This document shows, in pieces, positions 34,236 through 42,873 of a stretch of DNA of 64,000 bases. The translations under genes were made by a program, and so were the position numbers. The stretch's first letter is position 1. Each line of letters opens with the position of its first letter. The stretch comes from Planctomycetota bacterium. GTDB taxonomy: Bacteria; Planctomycetota; UBA1135. The DNA lies in contig JAJFFC010000005.1 of the NCBI GenBank assembly GCA_021776795.1, positions 1 through 64,000 on the forward strand, given 5' to 3'. Under the pieces are notes generated by a model. The model was given only the letters and a program-made list of their open reading frames with translations. It had not been told where the DNA came from and made no database searches.

Positions 34236-35697
34236 CCGTGGAGAACGCGTTCAAGAACTCCTGGTTCGATGGATATCGATCCAGCCGGTCAATCAGCATT
34301 TCCATGGCCTCTCGCGGACGCAAGCGGCTCAGGACGCGACGCAAGATATTGACCTTGCGCAGAGTAGTTCTGGTCAACAATCGCTCTTCCTTACGCGTTG
34401 CTGAACTTTCAATCGATACCGCCGGGTAAATTCGCCGATCAGCTAAGCGACGATCCAGGGTCAACTCCATGTTGCCGGTGCCCTTGAACTCTTCATAAAT
34501 CACTTGGTCCATACGCGACCCCGTGTCAATCAGAGCAGATGCGAAGATGGTTAAAGAACCGCCATCTTCAGTGTTGCGCGCTGCACCAAAGAAGTGCTTC
34601 GGCTTTTGGAACACACGTGCGTCGAGGCCGCCGGACATCGTGCGCGATTCTTTGCCGCCCAGCACGTTGTTGTAGGCACGAGTTAAACGAGTGATGGAGT
34701 CGAGCAAAATGACCACTTCTTGACCAGCTTCGACTAGGCGCTCGGCACGCGCTTGCACCATTTCCGCAAGGCGAACATGGTTTTTGGGCGTTTGGTCCAT
34801 GGTGGAAACGTAGACCTCACCATGCTCAATCGCACGACGCCAATATGTGGCTTCTTCCGGACGTTCGTCGACCAAAAGCACCATCAGGTGGACATCGGGG
34901 TACAAGGCCTGCATGGCCGTGGCGACGTTCATCAGTAAGGTGGTCTTGCCCGTTTTTGGCGGCGCGACCAGTAAACCGCGTTGGCCGCGACCAATCGGGC
35001 TGAGCAAATCAATCACCCTCATGGAAAGTTTGCCCTCTTGCTCGTGTAAGCCCAATTCGTAGTGGAAGTCCGGGTCAATCACCGTGAGCTTCTTAAACGA
35101 CTTACGCTGGCTAGATTCGGACGCCACAACGCCATCGATAGTTTCGATGCTGTCGACACGAGGCGCAGCATGGCGGCCGGATTGGAATCCGATTGCGGTG
35201 ACCAAGTTGCCTTCTTTGAGATTGTGCTTGCGCACTAACGTCGATGGGATTTCTGGGTCGGTAGGGAGAGGCTTTAGGTCGGCGCTGAGTTGGCGCAAGA
35301 AGGCTGGGCTACCCCCACCACCAAACTTGCTTTTTGGGCCACGGGGGCCTTTGCCATTGCCTTTGCCGCTCCCGCCAAATTCGATCACCCCCGAAAGCTC
35401 GAGGCGTTCGCGGGGTTCGCGCGGCTCCCGGGGAGGCCGTTTCTGCCCACCCTGCCCGTCATGGGCATGGGAGGCGACATCGGCATCGGTAGCCGGGCCA
35501 CGACGGCGACGCCGTCGAGGACGATTGGATGCCCCATCAGGAGAGGTTGCCTTCGCCTGTGCCGAATTTTCTGCTGCACCTTCTTCGCTCTGGTTTGCTG
35601 AAGTTTCAGCAGAACCGGGAGCCTTGGTGGCAGGAGTCCGGCGACGTCGGCGACGACGTCTCTTGGGGGCCGAGGAGTTGGCCTGTTCTTCAGTCAC
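34225..35697 (-). CDS. rho: Transcription termination factor Rho with arginine-rich N-terminal extension
   Basis: Rho is the hexameric RNA helicase that terminates transcription. The 490-residue chain has a disordered first 125 residues with runs of arginine ([10 protein letters not shown] and R-P-R-R-R-R-R-R), E/P and glycine. The RNA-binding and ATPase cores follow: [15 protein letters not shown], the P-loop [15 protein letters not shown] near 265, [25 protein letters not shown] and [20 protein letters not shown]. The C-terminus ends F-L-N-A-F. Long basic N-terminal insertions are known in high-GC bacteria, where they bind RNA. It uses a GTG start with a CATAGT -10-like element 14 bases before it. 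First gene of the gld-type operon. Confidence 0.95.
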   Translation of the reverse strand: MTEEQANSSAPKRRRRRRRRTPATKAPGSAETSANQSEEGAAENSAQAKATSPDGASNRPRRRRRRGPATDADVASHAHDGQGGQKRPPREPREPRERLELSGVIEFGGSGKGNGKGPRGPKSKFGGGGSPAFLRQLSADLKPLPTDPEIPSTLVRKHNLKEGNLVTAIGFQSGRHAAPRVDSIETIDGVVASESSQRKSFKKLTVIDPDFHYELGLHEQEGKLSMRVIDLLSPIGRGQRGLLVAPPKTGKTTLLMNVATAMQALYPDVHLMVLLVDERPEEATYWRRAIEHGEVYVSTMDQTPKNHVRLAEMVQARAERLVEAGQEVVILLDSITRLTRAYNNVLGGKESRTMSGGLDARVFQKPKHFFGAARNTEDGGSLTIFASALIDTGSRMDQVIYEEFKGTGNMELTLDRRLADRRIYPAVSIESSATRKEERLLTRTTLRKVNILRRVLSRLRPREAMEMLIDRLDRYPSNQEFLNAFSTDDV

Positions 35698-35768
35698 GAC
35701 GTGGTCGTGAGACTATGAGTTTCATTTCGGGGCAATGGCCACCGAAGTGCGGGGGTCCGACCGAAAAA

Positions 35769-35845
<77 letters not shown>

Positions 35846-35924
35846 TAAAGGTGGCGCATTCTCCATTCACCGTGGCAGGTCGTCAAGTATAACCTACGGG
35901 GACCAGGAGGCCAAGAGTGGCCAA

Positions 35925-37466
35925 TTAGCGGCCGAGATCGACGAAGACCCCGCCATTATCCATGGCCAGTTGTTTGATGAAGCTAGAGGTGAAATCGCCG
36001 ATGGCGATGGTGTGAATGACCACTTTGCGAAAGCGGTTCAGGGAGTTAATCGACTGCAAAATGTCTTCCGTGTCCACTAATTCGCCCACGGTGGGCTTGC
36101 CATCGGACAGGAAAAACATGGTGTCGGCCACATCTTTGGGGTCGGCGGCAGCAGCCTCGGTCACTGGGCCGCGCTTTTTCGGGTCGCCTTCAATGCCCAA
36201 GCCCGCCAGGAGTGCGGCGTAGGTGTTGGTGCGGCCGTCTTCCAGGCCGGAGCTACCGCGCAGACCAGCGGAAGCGCGCTGCGACGCCTGACCACCACCA
36301 ATCGGCTTCAACTTGCCGACCCAGGCCATGGCACTGCGCTTGTTCAGCGCATTGGCGGGAACCGGTTTTTTACGCCAAGGCTCGACCTGAGTCGCAAAGC
36401 TGTACACATTGAAGTACACGTTGCGCCCAAGTTGATCAATCGAACGCGAGAGCTCTTCCTTGACAATATCGAGCTTACGGAACTTGGTGAAACCCCGCTC
36501 GCGGAAGGAGTCTCTTGACGTGACTTCTTCTTCCATCGAACCGCTAACGTCAATCACGAACACAATCTGCCGACTGGAGGTATCCACCCCCATGAAAGTG
36601 GCTTCCTTGCTCGGCAAGGTGTACTGCGCATTCGAAGCGGTTCGTGCGGCTTTGCGGGTGTTGATTTCGGCATCGGTCAGCAGAGTGTAATTCGCTTCGA
36701 CACGCCCCCACCACTTTGCCCACATCTCGGCATCGGGGCCAAAGGGTTCATCGGTCAGCGCGACCAAGGTCGGCCAAACTTCTTCCATGATGCGTCCTTC
36801 GCCATTTTGGAAGATCTCGACGAGTGGCCCAATCGAGTCTTTCAGGCGCACTGTGCGCAACCCAATGCAAGCCGCCGTGCTCACAGAAATGCTTTCATCT
36901 TTCAATGCGGCCACTAAAGGCGGTCCGCAGATCTCTTCCCGGCCTTTGCCGCGCACAATCAAGGTCTGCACCGCGGCGGCGCGGACCAAGGGATGGTCAT
37001 CTTCCGTGACCATCAGGGCGACATCGGGCAAAGCGTCGATGTATCCACCAGTACCAATCAAGGTAATTGCCCACAGCCGCACGGTATCGTCTTTGTCGAC
37101 CAAGTAGGGCTGGGCCAAAGGCGCAAACTCTTCCCACCCGGCATTGGCTGCACACTGCAAAATCGGCGCAATCAAGCTGGTGGGCTTGCCCTCAATCAAC
37201 GGCTCCATCATGGGAACACGTGAGGACGCATCTTTCAGCTTGGCCAGGACCTTAAGCGAAGCTTCGACTTGGAGCGGATCCTTGTCGTCGAGGAGAGGCA
37301 TGAGGACCTGGGACACACCGGGATCTTCAATCCCCTCGAGCGAGTGGATGAGTTCGGTTTTGGCCAAAGGATCCTTCTCCTTCTTGTAGAAGCGGCGGAA
37401 GTCTTTGACCGTCTCGTCGGCCTGAAGCAGCATGGGGGCTGCGAGCAGCAGTGCAGTGGCGAGCAT
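35925..37466 (-). CDS. Exported HEAT-repeat and von Willebrand factor A domain protein
   Basis: A 513-residue protein with a short signal peptide (MLATALLLAAPMLLQA). Residues 20-235 are HEAT-type helical repeats (for example GVSQVLMPLLDDKDPLQVEA and LPDVALMVTEDDHPLVRAAA). A von Willebrand A domain follows from about residue 305: QIVFVIDVSGSMEEE holds the MIDAS D-x-S-G-S, and F-F-L-S-D-G-K-P-T supplies the second MIDAS aspartate. Such proteins bind ligands through a divalent metal; a scaffold or surface-sensing role is likely. Its start is only 23 bases from the divergent TIM-barrel gene, with a -10-like TATCCT eight bases before its ATG. Confidence 0.85.
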   Translation of the reverse strand: MLATALLLAAPMLLQADETVKDFRRFYKKEKDPLAKTELIHSLEGIEDPGVSQVLMPLLDDKDPLQVEASLKVLAKLKDASSRVPMMEPLIEGKPTSLIAPILQCAANAGWEEFAPLAQPYLVDKDDTVRLWAITLIGTGGYIDALPDVALMVTEDDHPLVRAAAVQTLIVRGKGREEICGPPLVAALKDESISVSTAACIGLRTVRLKDSIGPLVEIFQNGEGRIMEEVWPTLVALTDEPFGPDAEMWAKWWGRVEANYTLLTDAEINTRKAARTASNAQYTLPSKEATFMGVDTSSRQIVFVIDVSGSMEEEVTSRDSFRERGFTKFRKLDIVKEELSRSIDQLGRNVYFNVYSFATQVEPWRKKPVPANALNKRSAMAWVGKLKPIGGGQASQRASAGLRGSSGLEDGRTNTYAALLAGLGIEGDPKKRGPVTEAAAADPKDVADTMFFLSDGKPTVGELVDTEDILQSINSLNRFRKVVIHTIAIGDFTSSFIKQLAMDNGGVFVDLGR

Positions 37467-37473
37467 GGTTTCC

Positions 37474-37480
37474 TAGGATA
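37474..37480. promoter_or_regulatory. Overlapping divergent -10 elements in a 23-base intergenic gap
   Basis: The palindromic core TCCTAGGA (37471-37478) gives TAGGAT on the plus strand (37474-37479, ten bases before ATG 37490) and TATCCT on the minus strand (37480-37475, eight bases before ATG 37466). Both would launch leaderless or nearly leaderless messages. -35 elements, if any, must lie inside the opposite gene; none is convincing. Confidence 0.5.
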
Positions 37481-37489
37481 GCGGACGCG

Positions 37490-38344
37490 ATGGAGCTGAC
37501 GCTGTCGACTCACCTGCTCGTTTACCACGAGCTCCGCTCCCAGGCTCTAGTGGCCCTGGAGGGTTCAGGTTACGCCCAATTGGAGCTCTGGCTGGCGGAG
37601 CCGCATGTACCTTGGCGCTCTGCAGAAGCCCTAGACGGCTTTTACCGACGCCTCCAGGACCATGGTTTAGGCGTTTCGAGCGTTCATTTGCCTTTCTACC
37701 CCTCGGTTCCGCAGTTAATCGAGCAGAATGTGCGCTGGTCGTTGATTGACCCGCAGCACCAGGCTCGCCAAGAAGCGCTGCAAGCCGCTGCCGATGGCAT
37801 CCATGCTGCGGCCCAATGTGGAGCCAGCGAGGCGGTCCTCCACCTTGGCTGGCAGGGTGATACCTGGACCGAGTCCAGCGCGGCCTGGGCGCGTGAAGGC
37901 GTTCTGGGGTTGATGCCGGTGGCTCGCCAGGCAGGGGTACGTTTGCTCCTCGAAAACATCATTTCCAGTGGCACTCGAGTACAAAAGCTCATGGAGCTAC
38001 TCGAAGAAATCGACCCGCAACGCGAAGTCGGTCTCTGCGTCGACCTTGGCCACGCCCATGTCGAGGGCGATGTGGTCGAAGAGTTGCGCTTGGCCCTGCC
38101 CCGGCTCGCGCATTTGCACCTGCATGACAATGATGGCCACCAAGATGCCCATCTCGCCCCCGGAAAGGGCACTATTCCTTGGGCCGAGGTTTTGGCGGTG
38201 CTGCATCAGGCCGGATACTCCGGCAAGGCCGCGCTCGAACTGCGCGATTACCAACGCGGCTCACTGGAAGAGGCCGAGGTATTACGTCATTATCTGAATG
38301 AGGTCGACGACTTCCGCCGCCAATGGCTCCCCACACCCACTTAG
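37490..38344 (+). CDS. Sugar phosphate isomerase/epimerase-like TIM-barrel protein
   Basis: A 284-residue member of the xylose-isomerase-like/AP endonuclease 2 TIM-barrel group. Typical metal-site strands are visible: YAQLELWLAEPH near residue 30, VSSVHLPFYPS near 65, EAVLHLGWQGD near 117, VRLLLENIISSG near 150, VGLCVDLGHAH near 180, LAHLHLHDNDGHQDAHLAPG near 205 and A-A-L-E-L-R-D. The glutamate, aspartate and histidines needed for a two-metal site are present. Substrate unknown; the company of a sugar kinase-like and a nucleotidyltransferase-like gene suggests a cell-wall or sugar-nucleotide role. Its 3' end overlaps the next gene by 22 bases. Confidence 0.85.
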   Translation: MELTLSTHLLVYHELRSQALVALEGSGYAQLELWLAEPHVPWRSAEALDGFYRRLQDHGLGVSSVHLPFYPSVPQLIEQNVRWSLIDPQHQARQEALQAAADGIHAAAQCGASEAVLHLGWQGDTWTESSAAWAREGVLGLMPVARQAGVRLLLENIISSGTRVQKLMELLEEIDPQREVGLCVDLGHAHVEGDVVEELRLALPRLAHLHLHDNDGHQDAHLAPGKGTIPWAEVLAVLHQAGYSGKAALELRDYQRGSLEEAEVLRHYLNEVDDFRRQWLPTPT

Positions 38345-39285
38345 ATTCCGCCGAACGCGCTGCCCGCGGCTTTGGTTTGGGCGAGTACAGCCAGCTTCCG
38401 CTCACGCCGGAAGCCAGTGCACGCAGATACTTCCGTTTATTGGCTGTCGACGGCAAGCCCTACCCCATGCTGTTGGTGGTTGGTGGTCCTCCGCCTCAGG
38501 CAACCACGCAGTTCTTGCAAGACTTGCATCTTCGGGTTCCGCGCATCGGCATGCACACCGACGATGCCTATTTGGTGCAAGATCTCGGCGATCGCCATCT
38601 TGCCGATGACCCGAGCCATGCGCGCTACAACGCCTTACTCGAAGATTGGATGCGCTTTAGCTTTGCTGAGCTGCCGACCAATCACCCCAATCGCGAACTG
38701 GCTCTGGACCAAGCCTTGTTCACACGCGAACTGCGGCAGTTCGCCGATTGCTATTTGCATGATTGGCGCGGCCTTGAGTTGAGCGATGACACTTGGCTAG
38801 ATCTTCATGGCGCCTTGCGCTTGGGGGCGCAAGATGCCGCCGCCGGTCCGCGCTCTCTGCAACACCGCGATTTTCATTCACGCAACTTGTTGATTCCCGA
38901 TGCCGGCTCACCGGTTTGGATTGACCATCAAGACTTGCGTCGCGGACCTGTGTTCTATGACTTGGCTTCGTTGTTGACCGATGCTTATGTGGATCATGCC
39001 TCGACATTGCAACAGCGGCTATGGAAAGAGCGGTCCATGATTGGGCGCACCTTGAATTTGCAGCACCAAGAATCTCAAGAGCGCTTCCTTGCGGTCGCCT
39101 GGCAACGATTGTTCAAAGCGCTCGGAACCTTTGGCAAGTTACTCACCGAAGGCCGCACCGCCTTTGCAGATATGGAGCGCCGCGCTCTAGGGCATGTGGC
39201 TCTGCTGCAGGACCTCGGGCCAACCCCAGGCTGGGTTCTACCGGTCCTCCCTCACCTTCCAGACGCGGAAGAGTTCGAAGCATGA
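38323..39285 (+). CDS. Aminoglycoside-phosphotransferase-fold kinase, AmgK-like
   Basis: A 320-residue kinase of the APH/choline kinase fold. The catalytic loop LQHRDFHSRNLLIP (H-x-D-x4-N) is near residue 185 and is followed by VWIDHQDLRRGPVFYDLASL with the metal aspartate. The R-R-Y-F-R-L near residue 30, Y-L-V-Q-D-L-G-D near 87 and the overall length resemble AmgK, the N-acetylmuramate/N-acetylglucosamine anomeric kinase of peptidoglycan recycling. AmgK is normally paired with MurU, and a MurU-like gene follows with an ATGA overlap. The exact sugar cannot be told from sequence alone. Confidence 0.83.
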   Translation: MAPHTHLDSAERAARGFGLGEYSQLPLTPEASARRYFRLLAVDGKPYPMLLVVGGPPPQATTQFLQDLHLRVPRIGMHTDDAYLVQDLGDRHLADDPSHARYNALLEDWMRFSFAELPTNHPNRELALDQALFTRELRQFADCYLHDWRGLELSDDTWLDLHGALRLGAQDAAAGPRSLQHRDFHSRNLLIPDAGSPVWIDHQDLRRGPVFYDLASLLTDAYVDHASTLQQRLWKERSMIGRTLNLQHQESQERFLAVAWQRLFKALGTFGKLLTEGRTAFADMERRALGHVALLQDLGPTPGWVLPVLPHLPDAEEFEA

Positions 39286-40001
39286 GCCACGCACTGCTGC
39301 TCGCTGCCGGTCGCGCCACTAGATTGGGCGCCATCCGCGAGCACTACGCCAAGGCCTGTGTACCGATTGGAGTAACCACTCCCTTACGGTTTTTAATGGA
39401 GACCTTCGCCTCCGCAGGGTTCGAAGACCTTTGGATCAACACGCACTATCGCGCCGAGCAAGTGCGCGCTCATGCTGAAGCTCATGCACCACCTGGGGTG
39501 CGGCTTCACTTTTTACATGAACCCACGCTGCTGGGCACTGGAGGCACCCTATTGCACCTATGGGAAGAACATGGCGTGCTCCCAAATGCCGTGGCCAATG
39601 CCAAGATGTTCACTGATTTCCGCTTCGCGAAACTGTTGCAGGCCGCAGAAGGCACATTAGTCCTGCATCCGGACAGTTCCTTGACCACCTTTGGTGGCTT
39701 ACGCTTTGATTCTCAGGGAAAAATCCTTGGCTTGCAAGCACGTGACCAAGGCCCAGCGGCTGGTGAACGAGCTGCGGTATTTACCGGAATCTATCGGCCA
39801 CATCAACATTGGCTTGAGAACCTCAAGAATCGGCACAATTCAGAACCCGAGCAACTCTTGTGCGCCATTCGCCATGGCTTAATGCCAGATTGGAAGCATT
39901 CCCAGGCTCATTTGCACTTAGGTTTTTGGTGTGAGATGAGTACGCCCCAACGGGTACATGAGGCGCAAATGGTCCTCAAGCGCCCAGTGACCGAGGCCTA
40001 A
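39282..40001 (+). CDS. MurU-like nucleotidyltransferase, metal-site residues altered
   Basis: A 239-residue protein aligned by eye with MurU, which makes UDP-N-acetylmuramate from the 1-phosphate. It has LLAAGRATRLG at the N-terminus (normally A-A-G-x-G-x-R), a lysine in Y-A-K-A-C-V-P-I, DLWINTHYRAEQV, L-L-G-T-G-G-T-L and TTFGGLRFDSQG. Two hallmark metal aspartates look replaced: V-N-G-D-V-W-T-D becomes A-N-A-K-M-F-T-D near residue 107, and W-V-D-V-G-T becomes W-C-E-M-S-T near 222. It may be inactive, or use another chemistry. ATG overlaps the kinase stop; its own end overlaps selB by four bases. Confidence 0.8.
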   Translation: MSHALLLAAGRATRLGAIREHYAKACVPIGVTTPLRFLMETFASAGFEDLWINTHYRAEQVRAHAEAHAPPGVRLHFLHEPTLLGTGGTLLHLWEEHGVLPNAVANAKMFTDFRFAKLLQAAEGTLVLHPDSSLTTFGGLRFDSQGKILGLQARDQGPAAGERAAVFTGIYRPHQHWLENLKNRHNSEPEQLLCAIRHGLMPDWKHSQAHLHLGFWCEMSTPQRVHEAQMVLKRPVTEA

Positions 40002-41920
40002 ACAATCGGCGCCGTGGCGTCGCGCAGGAGGCGATTCGGGCCGCGGCGTTCGGTGACGCCGCATTGGTCGAGGTACTCCAGCAAGGGCATCATGTACTTT
40101 CGCGTGGTTTGATAGCGATCGCGCAGGGCGGGGATATCCATGCCGTCGGCTTGGAGTTGCGCCACCACTTGTTGGCGTAAGTCCTCGACCAGTGCGGTGG
40201 CAAAGACCAAACCCTCTTCGGGTTCGACGGCCTGCCCGCTGTCGACCAAATAGCCTTTGGCCTGCGCGCAAGTTGCGGCATCCATGCCACTACTCGCCAC
40301 GATGCCTGAAAACTCGCCAGGCGCCATGCCGCCCTTGGTCAAGGCTTGGAGCAGGGTCGCCGCCTGTTGCTGCAATTCGCCATCGACCTCTACGCCCAGC
40401 ATCTCCCATTCGTCACCACGCCGCGGTTTCAAACCCATGAGGGTAAACATGGCTTCGGGCATGCGCTCCACCACTTTCCAACCGTCTTTACCAAGACGAT
40501 CGCGGAAGCGCTGCAACGGAATGCGTAAGCGCCCAGCGTTTTTGCTGCGGAAGTTCGCAATCACACCTTGCACCTCTTCAATCAATTCCCGGGCACTGCC
40601 CGCGGCAACGACATGGCGCGCGCCTAGCTTGTGCAGCCGACCTTCCTCGACCAAACGGTCGATGACCTCCTGCACCGCCGACAATCGCCAACCGAGTACC
40701 GGAGCTAAGTCCTGTTTTGTTCGTGGGCGGCCATGATCGCCTTCGCATTGCCAAACCAAGAGTTCTTCTGGGTCTTCCAGACACTCAATTGCGCGCACCC
40801 AACGATCGCGTTCTTGCTGATCACGTCGGCGAATGCGGAATGGCGCGAAGCCCAGAAAACGCACCACGCCAAGGTTGCGCGCCGGGGAAGGCCGACGCAA
40901 CAATCCGCGTTGGCCAAACACTAAGGAGATGGGCTGTTCGAGTTCGATGTCAGCGAAAAGCAGTGTGCCTTCGTCATTCTCTACCAGGAACAAACGCCCC
41001 TCTAGCGCGGAGGTATCTGCAAGAAGCTGAACTTCGGCGCCATGCTCCAAAGCTGGAGCGCCTGGCAAGAGCTCTACTTGGAAACGTGCGCGCTGACCTA
41101 GGTGGACTGCCTCGGGAGCGACTAAAACGGTGCCACGCGGGCATTGGTCCGGTTCTAGCTCTGGCAAGTTCAAAGCCGTGCGTAAGCCAGGCAAGGCGGT
41201 TTCCGCGGCACGGCCATGCACTTGGACGCGGCGCACTCGACTCGCTTGCTGGCTGGGCAAAGCCACCACGTCTTGCCCGGCCTCGAGTTGGCCACCGGCA
41301 CAAACTCCGGTGGCAATCGTGCCCGCACCTTCGATCGCGAAGGCGCGTTGCACTGGCAAGCGAAATGCCAAGCGATGGTCCGCCGCGGCCTGCGCTTCCA
41401 AAGCTAGCTCGCGCACGGCCTTGCGCAGCTCGGGCATGCCGTCTCCTTGGTGAGCGCTGACTTCGAGTACGGGAGCACTCGCCCACGGGGTGCCTTCGAC
41501 CAACTCCGAAACTTCTTCGGCCACCAGCATGCGCGTTTCCTCATCGACCAAATCGATTTTGGTCAGAGCCACTAGCCCGCGATGCACACCAAGGAGATTG
41601 AGCACCTCGAAATGCTCGCGCGTCTGCAGCATCACGCCGTCGTCGCAGGCGATGACGAGAATTGCCGCGCCCATGCCGGTTGCGCCGGCCACCATTTTGC
41701 GCACCAGTTTCTCGTGGCCAGGAACATCGACAAAACCGATCTCGAGGCCATCCTCTTCGGCCATTTGGGCATAGCCCAAATCCATGGTGATGCCGCGTTC
41801 GCGTTCTTCCTGCCAGCGGTCAGGATGGGTACCACACAGCGCTTCGACCAAGGCAGATTTGCCGTGGTCGATGTGCCCCGCCGTCCCGATCACGATCGGA
41901 ACTGGTTGAAGCTCAGGCAT
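39998..41920 (-). CDS. selB: Selenocysteine-specific elongation factor SelB
   Basis: SelB carries selenocysteyl-tRNA to UGA codons marked by a SECIS hairpin. The 640 residues have an EF-Tu-like GTPase: [17 protein letters not shown] (G1), [12 protein letters not shown] (switch I), [13 protein letters not shown] (G3) and [11 protein letters not shown] (G4). Beta-barrel domains follow from about 180 to 380. The C-terminal half contains winged-helix domains, ending [17 protein letters not shown]. The GHEKL and short barrels match SelB rather than EF-Tu or IF2. selA, selC and selD are not in the window. The start is 17 bases from the divergent radical SAM gene. Confidence 0.93.
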   Translation of the reverse strand: MPELQPVPIVIGTAGHIDHGKSALVEALCGTHPDRWQEERERGITMDLGYAQMAEEDGLEIGFVDVPGHEKLVRKMVAGATGMGAAILVIACDDGVMLQTREHFEVLNLLGVHRGLVALTKIDLVDEETRMLVAEEVSELVEGTPWASAPVLEVSAHQGDGMPELRKAVRELALEAQAAADHRLAFRLPVQRAFAIEGAGTIATGVCAGGQLEAGQDVVALPSQQASRVRRVQVHGRAAETALPGLRTALNLPELEPDQCPRGTVLVAPEAVHLGQRARFQVELLPGAPALEHGAEVQLLADTSALEGRLFLVENDEGTLLFADIELEQPISLVFGQRGLLRRPSPARNLGVVRFLGFAPFRIRRRDQQERDRWVRAIECLEDPEELLVWQCEGDHGRPRTKQDLAPVLGWRLSAVQEVIDRLVEEGRLHKLGARHVVAAGSARELIEEVQGVIANFRSKNAGRLRIPLQRFRDRLGKDGWKVVERMPEAMFTLMGLKPRRGDEWEMLGVEVDGELQQQAATLLQALTKGGMAPGEFSGIVASSGMDAATCAQAKGYLVDSGQAVEPEEGLVFATALVEDLRQQVVAQLQADGMDIPALRDRYQTTRKYMMPLLEYLDQCGVTERRGPNRLLRDATAPIV

Positions 41921-41923
41921 GGG

Positions 41924-41929
41924 TAGAAT
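41924..41929 (+). promoter_or_regulatory. -10 element (TAGAAT) in a 17-base divergent gap
   Basis: GGGTAGAATGAGG lies in the only DNA between the selB and radical SAM start codons. The hexamer ends eight bases before ATG 41938, so transcription is expected to begin at or beside the ATG. No ribosome-binding site fits in the remaining bases except a weak GAGGGG. Confidence 0.5.
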
Positions 41930-41937
41930 GAGGGGCC

Positions 41938-42873
41938 ATGGAGTGCAAGGAAACGCTGGTGAATACGCTTGGCCGCAGTCTACTGCGTCGCCGCGGTCGC
42001 CGCTTGCGCCGGGTGATGATGGATTTAGGCTTGAGCTGTCCCAATCGGGACGGCACTAGCGGCTACGGCGGCTGCATTTACTGCGACATCCACGGTAGCG
42101 GCACTGGCGCTTCGCGTGATCAAGGTTTAGAGGCACAATGGCAAGAGGGTCTGACACGGGCACGCAAGGTCAACCCCGAGGGCCCCGCGGCAATCCTCTA
42201 CTTCCAGAGCTACTCCAACACCTGGCCTGACCTAGCCCCCCTGGCGGCCGCGTTGGAACAGGCGAAAAATTGGGCGCAAGAGGCTCCGATCCTAGCCATC
42301 GGTACCCGCCCAGACTGCTTCAGCCCGGAAGCAGCAGAACTCCTCGCCCAACAGCTCGGCACCTTCGAGGAAGTTTGGGTGGAGTTCGGCTTGGAAACCG
42401 CCGACGACGAGGTGCAAAAGCGCATCGGCCGCCACGACTCCCTGGCCAATTTTCATGCCGCCTGTGAACTTGCAGGCCAGCATGGGCTCACACGCATTGC
42501 CCATTGCCTAGCTGGCTTGCCTGGCGAAAAACCCGGTGGACTCCTACGCCAGGTCGAAGAAGTGCGGCGAGCTGGTTGCGAAGGCATCAAGTTTCACCAG
42601 CTGATGGTGCTCAAACGCACCAAGCTGGCGCATGAGTGGATCAACGGCGACATTAGCCTCTTGGAGGACCAGGAGTACATTCAAATGGTTGCCGATGCTT
42701 TGGAAATTCTGCCCCCCGAGGTCATCGTCCACCGTCTCGTTGCTGAGGCACCCGCCACCGAATACCTGGCACCCAAGCCTTGGCCCGGCCGCCAAAAGGT
42801 ACATTCCGAGATTGAGAACGAATTGCGTCGACGTGGCAGCTCTCAGGGCTCCGCCCTATCCTCGGTCTCGTGA
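41938..42873 (+). CDS. YhcC/TIGR01212-type radical SAM protein
   Basis: A 311-residue radical SAM enzyme. The iron-sulfur cysteines are in LSCPNRDGTSGYGGCIYCD, a longer spacing (C-x12-C-x2-C) than the standard C-x3-C-x2-C and characteristic of the YhcC group. The barrel follows with LYFQSYSNTWPD, A-I-G-T-R-P-D-C-F, VWVEFGLETADDEVQKRIGR and AHCLAGLPGEKPGG, then GIKFHQLMVLKRTKLA and the late V-I-V-H-R-L. Members are close to the Elp3 fold; the reaction is not established. Next gene starts in its stop codon (GTGA). Confidence 0.9.
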   Translation: MECKETLVNTLGRSLLRRRGRRLRRVMMDLGLSCPNRDGTSGYGGCIYCDIHGSGTGASRDQGLEAQWQEGLTRARKVNPEGPAAILYFQSYSNTWPDLAPLAAALEQAKNWAQEAPILAIGTRPDCFSPEAAELLAQQLGTFEEVWVEFGLETADDEVQKRIGRHDSLANFHAACELAGQHGLTRIAHCLAGLPGEKPGGLLRQVEEVRRAGCEGIKFHQLMVLKRTKLAHEWINGDISLLEDQEYIQMVADALEILPPEVIVHRLVAEAPATEYLAPKPWPGRQKVHSEIENELRRRGSSQGSALSSVS

